A DNA stretch of 64,000 nt from Paenibacillus pinisoli (GTDB taxonomy: Bacteria > Bacillota > Bacilli > Paenibacillales > Paenibacillaceae): assembly GCF_003605435.1 (NCBI RefSeq), contig NZ_QXQB01000002.1, positions 682,001 to 746,000 on the forward strand, in the 5' to 3' direction. Positions 8,969-16,337 of the stretch are shown here, in pieces. The position numbers were made by a program, and so were the translations under genes. The notes beneath the pieces were generated by a model. The model was not told the origin of the DNA, ran no database searches, and saw nothing but the letters and a program-made list of their open reading frames with translations. Each line of letters starts with the position of its first letter. The stretch's first letter is position 1.

Positions 8969-10069
8969 TTAACGTACCGATTCGGCTTTGCCGGCCCCTA
9001 CTTCGCGCGTCCAGCCGAACGGATCCTCTATCGTTCCATACTGAATGCCTGTGAGCGTATCATACAGCTTGTTCGTCAGCTCGCCTGTGCGGCCTTCGCC
9101 GATAACCAGCTTCTGGCCGCCCCAGTTCACTTCGCCAATCGGGGAGATGACAGCAGCGGTGCCTGTGCCGAACGCTTCCTCCAGCAAGCCTTGCTCGGCC
9201 GCTTCATAGATCTCATCGATGGACAATCTTCTTTCTTCCACCGTGATGCCCCAATGGGTCAGCAGTTGAATGACGGAGCTGCGCGTAATGCCTGCGAGAA
9301 TGCTGCCGTTCAGCACCGGAGTCACAACCTTGCCGCCGATCTTGAAGAACACGTTCATACTGCCGACTTCCTCAATGTACTTGTGCTCTGCGCCGTCCAG
9401 CCACAGTACCTGCGTATAGCCTTGCTCCTTCGCAATCTGCTGCGACTTTAAGGCTGCGGCATAGTTGCCGGCCGTCTTCGCTTCGCCTACTCCGCCGACC
9501 ATCGCGCGGACAAACTGGGATTCCACGTAGATTTTGACCGGATTCATGCCCTCCGGATAGTATGCGCCTACTGGCGACATGATGATAATGAAATGGTAGT
9601 TCTCCGATGGCGCAACACCAAGCGTTGCCTGCGTCGCAATGACATAAGGGCGAATATAAAGCGATGTGCCCGGTTCAGTCGGAATCCAGTCGGCATCGAC
9701 TTCGATCAGCCGCTCCAGCGCCTCGACAGCCTTGTCGATGTCCAGCTCAGGAACGCTCATGCGGTCGTTGGAGCGATTCATGCGGGCGAAGTTGTCTTGC
9801 GGGCGGAACAAGCGAATGCTGCCGTCTGCGGATTTATACGCTTTCAATCCTTCGAAGATGGTTTGTCCATAGTGGAACACTTTCGCTGCAGGGTCCAGCA
9901 CAAGCGGCTGATACGGAATAATGCGCGCATTATGCCATTCCTGCTCTACGCTGTAATCCATCATAAACATATGATCGGTGAAATGAATGCCGAAGCCAAG
10001 CTGATCTTGCGGCGGCTTTGCTTTCTTCTGCGAAGTTGTTTCCACGGTTATCGATAGGCTTTGAGTCAT
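8969..10069 (-). CDS. ilvE: Branched-chain amino acid aminotransferase
   Basis: PLP-dependent class IV aminotransferase of 366 aa that interconverts Leu, Ile and Val with their 2-oxo acids using glutamate/2-oxoglutarate. Visible motifs are FHYGQTIFEGLKAYK, RPYVIATQATLG, the PLP lysine in GEAKTAGNYAAALK, and EEAFGTGTAAVISPIG followed by TGELTNKLYDTLTGIQYG. The length and layout match the 360-aa Bacillus type. AAGGAGCTGG precedes the ATG. It diverges from a LysR regulator, but no ilv/leu operon or T-box leader lies next to it. Confidence 0.95.
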   Translation of the reverse strand: MTQSLSITVETTSQKKAKPPQDQLGFGIHFTDHMFMMDYSVEQEWHNARIIPYQPLVLDPAAKVFHYGQTIFEGLKAYKSADGSIRLFRPQDNFARMNRSNDRMSVPELDIDKAVEALERLIEVDADWIPTEPGTSLYIRPYVIATQATLGVAPSENYHFIIIMSPVGAYYPEGMNPVKIYVESQFVRAMVGGVGEAKTAGNYAAALKSQQIAKEQGYTQVLWLDGAEHKYIEEVGSMNVFFKIGGKVVTPVLNGSILAGITRSSVIQLLTHWGITVEERRLSIDEIYEAAEQGLLEEAFGTGTAAVISPIGEVNWGGQKLVIGEGRTGELTNKLYDTLTGIQYGTIEDPFGWTREVGAGKAESVR

Positions 10070-10087
10070 GAGAATCCAGCTCCTTCG

Positions 10088-10107
10088 TTCAATACATTGT
10101 GATTGAA
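10088..10107. promoter_or_regulatory. Inverted repeat upstream of ilvE
   Basis: TTCAAT-N8-ATTGAA is a perfect 6-bp inverted repeat 19 bp upstream of the ilvE start, in the region shared with the divergent LysR gene. It may be an operator; the protein that binds it is unknown. Confidence 0.35.
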
Positions 10108-10157
10108 TACTATCATCTTCTGAGGTATATATAAAATATCTAAACTATTCATCATCC

Positions 10158-10172
10158 ATACCTTTAAAGTAT
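10158..10172. promoter_or_regulatory. LysR-type box ATAC-N7-GTAT
   Basis: ATACCTTTAAAGTAT fits the classic LysR-family T-N11-A box. It lies directly upstream of the LysR gene's ribosome site, as expected for an autoregulatory site, and may also influence divergent ilvE. Confidence 0.5.
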
Positions 10173-10191
10173 GTTAAAGGAGAGCATGACG

Positions 10192-11088
10192 ATGGACATC
10201 CGGCAACTGAAATATTTCCTTGCAATCGCGCAAGAAAAGCAGATTACACGCGCCGCCAAGCTGCTGCATATGGAGCAGCCTCCCCTGAGCAGACAGCTCA
10301 TGCTGATGGAGGAAGAGCTTGGCACCCAGCTGTTCGAGCGCAGCCGCAAGCAGCTCACCCTGACTGCTGCCGGCGAGAGACTCAAGGAGCGCGCGGAGCA
10401 GCTGCTGCTGCAGCTGGACGAGACGATTAAAGAAGTGCGGGAGATCGAATCCGGCGTACGGGGCACCCTATCGATCGGGGCCGTCGTATCGTGCGTCTCC
10501 ATCCTGCCGAAGCCGATTCAACTGCTGCGTGAGACGCATCCCCGGGTTACGTTCAAAATTTCCGAAGGCGACCACTTTATTATGAGCCAGCTGCTGGAGA
10601 AACGATCCGTCGAGCTGGTCATCTCGCGGCTGCCGTTCGAAACCAATATTTTGCCTGGGAAAATAGAGATTCTCCCGCTCCCGTCCGATCCCTATGTGGC
10701 GCTCATGCCGTCATCCTGGGCCCCGTCCACCGCTGACAAGAGCATCGGCATGGAGGAGCTTGCGACCTATCCGCTGCTAACGCTTAAGACGGACAACACG
10801 ACACGCATGCATGAACAGGTTGTCAACGAATTCAGGCGCCACGGCATCGAGCCGACGATCATATGCGAATGCTCCAGCGTTGCCATCATCATGTCGCTCG
10901 TCGCCGCTGGAATCGGGGCGACTGTCTTCCCGAAATCGACGCTCTCCTCATTCCCGCTGGAGGCTGTGACGATGCTTGCTATACGCGATGCCGACTTTCA
11001 ATCCGAAGTAGGCATTCTATGGCTGAAGGATCATCGCTTGTCGAAGCGCGCCCAGCACTTTATCGAATGCTTGCTGTCGGCCGAATAG
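10192..11088 (+). CDS. LysR-family transcriptional regulator
   Basis: Regulator of 298 aa. The N-terminal helix-turn-helix (about 1-60) reads MDIRQLKYFLAIAQEKQITR, then AAKLLHMEQPPLSRQLMLM and EEELGTQLFER. It is close in wording to the Bacillus BsdA group. The effector-binding domain (about 90-295) begins GTLSIGAVVSC. ATG 10192 is preferred because AAAGGAG lies 9 bp upstream; ATG codons at 10171 and 10186 are too close to or upstream of that site. It is divergent from ilvE, and control of ilvE is possible but unproven. A bidirectional terminator follows. Confidence 0.88.
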   Translation: MDIRQLKYFLAIAQEKQITRAAKLLHMEQPPLSRQLMLMEEELGTQLFERSRKQLTLTAAGERLKERAEQLLLQLDETIKEVREIESGVRGTLSIGAVVSCVSILPKPIQLLRETHPRVTFKISEGDHFIMSQLLEKRSVELVISRLPFETNILPGKIEILPLPSDPYVALMPSSWAPSTADKSIGMEELATYPLLTLKTDNTTRMHEQVVNEFRRHGIEPTIICECSSVAIIMSLVAAGIGATVFPKSTLSSFPLEAVTMLAIRDADFQSEVGILWLKDHRLSKRAQHFIECLLSAE

Positions 11089-11184
11089 ATGAATAGTTGT
11101 TTCCAATATGGGAATTCTGCAATCCATTTGCTTGTACCCTACATCCAGTTTAACAGAATCGGCGGAAAATCTCGAAGAATCAAA

Positions 11185-11211
11185 GAAAAAACGCCTTCTT
11201 AGGCGTTTTTT
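11185..11211. terminator. Bidirectional terminator
   Basis: AAAAAACGCCT-TCTT-AGGCGTTTTTT is a perfect symmetric hairpin with T runs on both strands. It lies between the convergent LysR and AraC genes and can serve both. Confidence 0.92.
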
Positions 11212-11257
11212 GGCGAATTCAGCTTCATCAGTTTCGCTGCTTCGTTCATCCCGGGCA

Positions 11258-12136
11258 TTATGCCTGCTGCTTGCGCGAAGCCTTCGGCGTCATGCCGACA
11301 TGCTTCTTGAACAGCCTGTTGAAGTTGGTGAGCGAACGGAAGCCGCATTCCAGCGCGATATCGGTCACCTTCATACCGCCCCCCTCCAGCATGGCGACCG
11401 CCTGCTCCAGCCGAATATGAATGAGATACAGCAGCGGCGGCATGCCGACGGCCCGTTTGAATATTTCGCTAAAGCGAGACGGACTTAGATAGACGAGGGA
11501 CGCAAGCTCCTCCAGCGTCCAAGAGTGGGCATAGTTCAGCTCCATCGTCATAATGACCTGGCGCATCTTCTCCAGCTGCTGCTCGCTGATGCTTGGCTCC
11601 TGCCGCAAAGCGCCGTCCACCCGGCACTCCCGGTTGACAACAGCCAGAAACCGGAGCAGCAGCGAATAAACAATAGATCCATAAGAGCGATTCTCCTGCT
11701 CATGCTCCTGCTGAAGCTCCATAAGGATGCTCCGCAGCTTGTCCATAGACGGGTGCTCGCGATCGATCAGATTCGTAAAGCATTTGCCCACATCCCTGAA
11801 CGGGCTTAGCAGCTCCGGATCGAACCTCAAATTGCGGACGAACCAGGTGGGATCGAAGGTGATGACCGTCATGACCAGATCTTTGCTTTCATAGGCGCAG
11901 TGCAGATCATTGGAATTAATCAGCAGGATGTCTCCCTGCTGAAACTCGTACTTCTGGCCATTGATTATATAGTAGCCCGTCCCGGACTTGATATAGTTAA
12001 TCTCCAGCACGTCATGCCAATGCAGCTTCTGATACACATTATTAACCCCGATTGTATCGATGACGAATACCGGATAGTTTTTGTCCAAAATTACTTTTTC
12101 CTTCGGAATTGCTTCTTCTCTCATGATAGCTGGCAT
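11258..12136 (-). CDS. AraC-family transcriptional regulator with cupin sensor
   Basis: Regulator of 292 aa. The N-terminal AraC-binding cupin (about 25-150) is recognised by LHWHDVLEINYIKSGTGYYI and GDILLINSNDLHCAYE. The C-terminal double helix-turn-helix (about 190-290) contains LEELASLVYLSPSRFSEIFK and VTDIALECGFRSLTNFNRLF. This is the arrangement of sugar-responsive AraC regulators. It lies 98 bp downstream of two GH16 glucanase genes on the same strand. Control of glucan use is therefore a reasonable inference, not something seen directly. Confidence 0.88.
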   Translation of the reverse strand: MPAIMREEAIPKEKVILDKNYPVFVIDTIGVNNVYQKLHWHDVLEINYIKSGTGYYIINGQKYEFQQGDILLINSNDLHCAYESKDLVMTVITFDPTWFVRNLRFDPELLSPFRDVGKCFTNLIDREHPSMDKLRSILMELQQEHEQENRSYGSIVYSLLLRFLAVVNRECRVDGALRQEPSISEQQLEKMRQVIMTMELNYAHSWTLEELASLVYLSPSRFSEIFKRAVGMPPLLYLIHIRLEQAVAMLEGGGMKVTDIALECGFRSLTNFNRLFKKHVGMTPKASRKQQA

Positions 12137-12169
12137 CTCGGAGCCCCCCGTCTCTCTTCTAACAGGAAC

Positions 12170-12205
12170 AGCTGTCCCGGGTACGATAATCGGACCGGGA
12201 CAGCT
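12170..12205 (-). terminator. Hairpin after the first GH16 gene
   Basis: AGCTGTCCCGG and CCGGGACAGCT form a perfect 11-bp stem between the GH16 stop codon and the AraC start. The T tract on the minus strand is weak, so this may be a partial terminator or an mRNA 3'-end stabiliser. Confidence 0.6.
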
Positions 12206-12234
12206 TCATGACACGACTTATATGGCTTGCTTCA

Positions 12235-13446
12235 TCAGTTCGGATAGAGCCTGTTTTGCGGAATAATTTGCTTCGGCTGAGATGCCGACGACCAGGATAG
12301 CTTAGCGATGGCATCCTCCGTATTATCGTAGAACTCCAGCTTAATATCATACTTCTGGCCGGCTGTCAGATAGATGGAGCCTGACCATTCGGTCTCGGCC
12401 TGATCGACCCACTTGTCGATGATGAGCTGATTGTTCACCCATAGCCGGACGCCGTCATCCGTACTCGTATGGAATGTATAGGTGCCTGTATACTGCGGCT
12501 TCACTTTGCCCGTCCAGCGTACGGAGAAGGTATCTGCACCCATAGAAGGAAGCGGCGCTCCGTAGCCCCAATTGAAATTCACTGTCGCGTCTACCCTCGT
12601 AGCCATCAAAGAGGTGAAATTCATATTGTCATAGTACTGGGCAGTCAGGCCAGTGCCATTGTCAGCTGGCAGCTCGCTTGCCGGCGTGAACTTGATCCAG
12701 TCGTAGTAAGCGCGGACGGGCGCTCCCGGATAATTGAACTTGCCCGTCCATACCTCAGCAGGGCCCGCTCCCGACCACAGGTTAACCATAATGTGGCCTG
12801 GACTGGTCGGCAGCGCTCCTCTCGAGCCGTTCTCGGTATGAACTAACACCCCATCCACATACCACTTGATGTAAGTCGGCGACCATTCGAACGCATAATC
12901 GTGGAAGTCCAGCGAAGCGTCGAAGCCCAGATTAATAATGGTGCTGTGCTGGCCGACGCCATTCGTGAAGTAGTTCGTCTCCAGCTTGGTTGTGTCTTTG
13001 CCCAATATCTCGATGTCAATCTCGTCATTGGATGTACCCTGCGCCGCGCCGGAATACGTAAAGAGGCTGGTGACAAGACCGGTGCCTTTCGCCGCTTTCA
13101 TTCGGGCTTCCACTCTGCCGTAGCCATACTTCACATTCGTCGCGTATTCACCTGATGCGTAGTTTTTGCCAGAGCAGCTTGCGGGACATCCCGCATTATC
13201 CAGCCGCAGTGCCATAATGCCATTCGAAAATTCCTGGTTGGCCGCCTTCCAGCCGACACCGAAGTCGGCGCCGTTGGCCCAGCCGTCCGAAGTGTAGAAC
13301 ATGCTTGGATTCGTCCCGTTCAGCGGTTCAAAAAATGCAACGTCAGCAGCCGACGATGAGTTCGGCAGGAGCAATACTGCAAGCATAGCAGCAGCCGCAA
13401 GCAGGGCTGTCATTCTTTTTCTGATAGGCATCACCTTGTTGTTCAT
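12235..13446 (-). CDS. Secreted GH16 beta-glucanase with C-terminal PA14 module
   Basis: Extracellular endo-beta-1,3(4)-glucanase/lichenase of 403 aa. A signal peptide covers about residues 1-33 (positive start, hydrophobic core, SSSAADV). The GH16 domain (about 35-250) has the catalytic signature NDEIDIEILG with two Glu acting as nucleophile and acid/base. It also has the family motifs LETNYFTNG and FHDYAFEWSPTYIKWYVDG. A PA14 domain (about 262-400) follows, with LTAQYYDNMNFTS and GTYTFHTSTDDGVRLWVN, a likely carbohydrate-binding or cell-surface module. It is 49 bp downstream of a paralogous GH16 gene with a different C-terminal module. Confidence 0.92.
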   Translation of the reverse strand: MNNKVMPIRKRMTALLAAAAMLAVLLLPNSSSAADVAFFEPLNGTNPSMFYTSDGWANGADFGVGWKAANQEFSNGIMALRLDNAGCPASCSGKNYASGEYATNVKYGYGRVEARMKAAKGTGLVTSLFTYSGAAQGTSNDEIDIEILGKDTTKLETNYFTNGVGQHSTIINLGFDASLDFHDYAFEWSPTYIKWYVDGVLVHTENGSRGALPTSPGHIMVNLWSGAGPAEVWTGKFNYPGAPVRAYYDWIKFTPASELPADNGTGLTAQYYDNMNFTSLMATRVDATVNFNWGYGAPLPSMGADTFSVRWTGKVKPQYTGTYTFHTSTDDGVRLWVNNQLIIDKWVDQAETEWSGSIYLTAGQKYDIKLEFYDNTEDAIAKLSWSSASQPKQIIPQNRLYPN

Positions 13447-13495
13447 GAATACACACCTCTTTCTTGGAATGTGATCGATGGCCCTCTATCGCCGG

Positions 13496-14641
13496 TTAGG
13501 CGAGGCCTCTGGAAATCTTAATGGACTGGTTCTGTGCGTCCCGCTCCACCTTGGCTCCGACAGCATCTGCCAGCGCCGCAAGCGGCACATACGCGATACC
13601 ATTCCGAAGCGTAACGGGTTCAGCCAGCGTAAGCTTCTTGCCATTCACCGCAGCAGTCTTCGAGCCAGCCTTGAAAATAAGCGTTGCGCCGGACGCTTCA
13701 TCGATGACGTGAATTTCCTGCTTTGCGCCGTTCCACTCCACCTTCGCGTTCAGGGACTCCATCAGATAACGCAGCGGCGCCATCTCGGTCTGGCCGATGC
13801 GGTAGATCAGCGGCTTGTTCGGGTCTTCCACTTGCAGCTCGACCGATTGCACTTCGCCTTGCGGCTGCTCGGCCTTCGTATAAGCCATCCAGTCGAATTC
13901 GGCAACCAGCGTCTCTCCTTGATGCGTATAGTCGCCCGCCCATCCGTTCGTCTTCGTTGCCGGCCACAAGTTGGCAATAATATGGCCAGGCGCAGAAGGC
14001 AATTCGCCTCTCTCGCCAGTCTCGGTATGAACGAGCTTGCCGTCTACATACCACTTGATATAGTCCGGCGTCCATTCGAAGGCGTAATCGTGGAAGTCAT
14101 CCGCGGCATCGAAGCCGAGCGGAATTACCGTGGAGTGCATGCCTACGCTTTTCGTAAAATAATTTGTCTCCAGCTTGGTTGTGTCTTTGCCCAAAATTTC
14201 CACATCAATCTCATGCGTCTTGCCATCCGCATCGGTGCCGTACGTAAAGAAGCCCGTGACGACGCCAACTCCTTTCACCGCTTTCAGCCTGGCTTCAAAC
14301 TTGCCGTAGCCGTACTTCTGGGTCGTCGCATATTCTCCTGATGCATACGGCTGTCCGGAGCACAGAGCCTGATCGTCTGCGCAAGGCTTGTCATCCAGCA
14401 GCAGCTTCAGCTTCCCGTCCTCGAATACGACATGATCATCCCGCCAGCCGTTCAGGAATGTGCCTCCATTGCCCCATCCGTTCGAGGAATACCAACGTTC
14501 GGCGTCTTTCTTGTCAAGCTGATCCTTGAAGCTGGTGCCGAGCGGCGCCGCTTCTTCTGCCATTGCGGTTAGCGGCATAAGAAGCGCCACTGCCGTGAAA
14601 GCGGATACAATTAACGCTGTCCATCTCCGTCTAAGCTTCAT
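13496..14641 (-). CDS. Secreted GH16 beta-glucanase with copper-amine-oxidase-like C-terminal domain
   Basis: Extracellular glucanase of 381 aa. A signal peptide ends near AMAEEA (about 28). GH16 spans about 30-255, with catalytic THEIDVEILG and the same block LETNYFTKS and FHDYAFEWTPDYIKWYVDG seen in its neighbour. Residues about 262-378 match the copper amine oxidase N-terminal-like domain (MAPLRYLMESLNAKVEWN, NGIAYVPLAALADAVGAKVE). Such domains are common surface modules in Paenibacillus secreted proteins. GGAGGAGGATGACG precedes the ATG. It probably heads a two- or three-gene operon with the second GH16 and the AraC gene. Confidence 0.92.
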   Translation of the reverse strand: MKLRRRWTALIVSAFTAVALLMPLTAMAEEAAPLGTSFKDQLDKKDAERWYSSNGWGNGGTFLNGWRDDHVVFEDGKLKLLLDDKPCADDQALCSGQPYASGEYATTQKYGYGKFEARLKAVKGVGVVTGFFTYGTDADGKTHEIDVEILGKDTTKLETNYFTKSVGMHSTVIPLGFDAADDFHDYAFEWTPDYIKWYVDGKLVHTETGERGELPSAPGHIIANLWPATKTNGWAGDYTHQGETLVAEFDWMAYTKAEQPQGEVQSVELQVEDPNKPLIYRIGQTEMAPLRYLMESLNAKVEWNGAKQEIHVIDEASGATLIFKAGSKTAAVNGKKLTLAEPVTLRNGIAYVPLAALADAVGAKVERDAQNQSIKISRGLA

Positions 14642-14794
14642 AAATCGTCATCCTCCTCCTTTTCGCATCTTGTAATCAGAATCATCAATCAACTTAATCC
14701 TACATGCTATCGCCTCTATGATCTCAGCCATTTCTACCATAAAACTGCACTATTTTACGGATATTTGAAGAAGGTGTACATACGGAAGGACAGC

Positions 14795-14840
14795 AAAAGG
14801 CCGGAACCATGGACCATTCATTGTCCACATCCGGCCTCTC
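14795..14840 (-). terminator. Terminator after the Nudix/DUF2306 pair
   Basis: AGGCCGGA and TCCGGCCT, with an inner GGAC/GTCC pair, form a hairpin followed by TTTTG on the minus strand. It lies just downstream of the Nudix stop codon. Confidence 0.75.
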
Positions 14841-14849
14841 GCAACGGAA

Positions 14850-15269
14850 TTATTGATCTCCTAAAACATCTTTTTTGAACAAATTCACCTGGGCAACCAT
14901 ATGCCCGATATTCCCTTCACCCGCATACAGCGCCATGTCGAAGAAGTCAGAGGCGGCGTCGATCCAGTCCAGATACTGCTCGTCTCCGGCTGGCTCAACC
15001 TCATGCCTAAGCCTTCCGGCGTACACTTCTACGCGGCAATCTTGCAAGTAATAGCTGAACTCCATAACAGGATGCAGCACAATATCCTCACGCGATATGC
15101 CCGCCTCCTCACGCAGCTCCCTGTAGGCGCTGTCGATTCCGGTCTCCCCGGGCTCTATTTTGCCGCCTACCAGATTATACAAGCCTTTGTAGGGCTCCTT
15201 CACCCTCTTGCACATCAATATCTTGTCCTGATTATGATGATAGACCATGATGACATTATAGCCTTGCAT
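14850..15269 (-). CDS. Nudix hydrolase (8-oxo-dGTP diphosphatase-like)
   Basis: Small pyrophosphohydrolase of 139 aa with a complete Nudix box: GGKIEPGETGIDSAYRELRE followed by EAGI. The opening YNVIMVYHHNQDKILMCKRV and KGLYNLVGGKIEPGE resembles MutT/YtkD-type nucleotide-pool cleaners. The substrate is not determinable. AGGAAAGGACTG precedes the ATG. The gene starts 4 bp after the stop codon of the DUF2306 membrane protein and so is its operon partner. Confidence 0.88.
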   Translation of the reverse strand: MQGYNVIMVYHHNQDKILMCKRVKEPYKGLYNLVGGKIEPGETGIDSAYRELREEAGISREDIVLHPVMEFSYYLQDCRVEVYAGRLRHEVEPAGDEQYLDWIDAASDFFDMALYAGEGNIGHMVAQVNLFKKDVLGDQ

Positions 15270-15273
15270 CTGC

Positions 15274-15957
15274 TCAGTCCTTTCCTAGTCTATGACTGCC
15301 AGAGTCTGCGAATCTTTCTTTCATCAGAGGCGGGGACTTGAATACCGTCCGATTGATCACTTCCGCGGCCATCCACAAGCCTATGATCGATACATAGACG
15401 GATACCGTATAGCTGGTCGTGAAGGAAAGTCCAAATCCTTTTTGCAGCAAGTTCAGCGACAGATGGGTAACCGCATTGGTGAAGCAAAAGACGTAGCTTC
15501 GCACCATCCACTGGCGATGGCTGCTGGGCTGCTTCTTTCTGATTTTGGTTATCGCGATCACTGTAATAACCGGCCAGGCAATATTCAAGAGATTGAACGG
15601 AATGCTTGTCGCCTTGCCTCCGGTGGAATAAGGAGCCATGTAGCCTGATGTGATATCTACTATGAGAATAGCGATAAGATAAGCGTAGCCGTTCATGCGA
15701 TGAAACTTCTTGAACTTCCGCAGCAGCGAGTTCGAAAAGTTAAGCGCTCCCGCTATTAATGCGACACAAGCGAAGGCTACATGCACATACATCACATTCA
15801 GCCAAATCGGAGGTTGAAGAGTGCGCTTCAAATCCATCTTTTGGCTGAGAAATCGGGTTGCCGACGGATCATAAATATAATTCGCAATGACAGCATACAG
15901 TACGGCGCCAATTGCCGCTGCAATCACAAACTTGTACAGAAGCTTTGAGTTAAACAT
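15274..15957 (-). CDS. DUF2306 multi-pass membrane protein
   Basis: Integral membrane protein of 227 aa with about six hydrophobic segments. DUF2306 features are HVAFACVALIAGALNFSNSL, KFHRMNGYAYLIAILI, and the buried histidines in HRQWMVRSYVFCFTNAVTHL. The function of the family is unknown; the conserved His in membrane helices suggest heme or metal binding, which is an inference. The start is set at 15957 behind GAGAAAGG; an upstream in-frame ATG at 16002 lacks a clear site. It is co-transcribed with the following Nudix gene. Confidence 0.82.
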   Translation of the reverse strand: MFNSKLLYKFVIAAAIGAVLYAVIANYIYDPSATRFLSQKMDLKRTLQPPIWLNVMYVHVAFACVALIAGALNFSNSLLRKFKKFHRMNGYAYLIAILIVDITSGYMAPYSTGGKATSIPFNLLNIAWPVITVIAITKIRKKQPSSHRQWMVRSYVFCFTNAVTHLSLNLLQKGFGLSFTTSYTVSVYVSIIGLWMAAEVINRTVFKSPPLMKERFADSGSHRLGKD

Positions 15958-16002
15958 ACATTTCAGCCTTTCTCCCTGATGCATTTCCCTAATGTAACCC
16001 AT

Positions 16003-16337
16003 TCTACCTTAAGCCATTGGCCGAGTATAGCATGGTTGCTGCTTATGGAAGGGGCTCTGTAAGTTCTCAAGCAAAAAAACACCGCCATCGGCATTTCCCG
16101 ATGCGCAGTGCTATAAGGCTGTTTCGAACGCTTAACTTCGGGAAAGCAGACACGACTCCGGCAACGTCTTCAATGGCTGCTTATGCCCGCCCATCTGCCC
16201 GTGTATGGGGGCTCCATAAATATCCCGTCTCTAAGCTCCTGCACCTGCGAGCGTATGCTATTCCAGCAGGCAAAGAGGGATTGCAGCCTCTGCAATCCCT
16301 TACAAGCACTCTTTTCCTCCGAATCTAACAGCTCTGG
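16003..16337. other. Intergenic region with two minus-strand hairpins
   Basis: No credible gene. At 16276-16300 AGGGATTGCAG pairs with CTGCAATCCCT, just after the large secreted protein on the minus strand. At 16071-16105 a CATCGG/CCGATG hairpin is followed by seven T on the minus strand. The two look like tandem termination or 3'-end structures for the minus-strand gene to the right. Confidence 0.5.
16071..16105 (-). terminator. Rho-independent terminator
   Basis: On the minus strand CATCGG-GAAATG-CCGATG is followed by GCGGTGTTTTTTTG. It is likely to end transcripts coming from the large secreted beta-helix gene. Confidence 0.7.
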
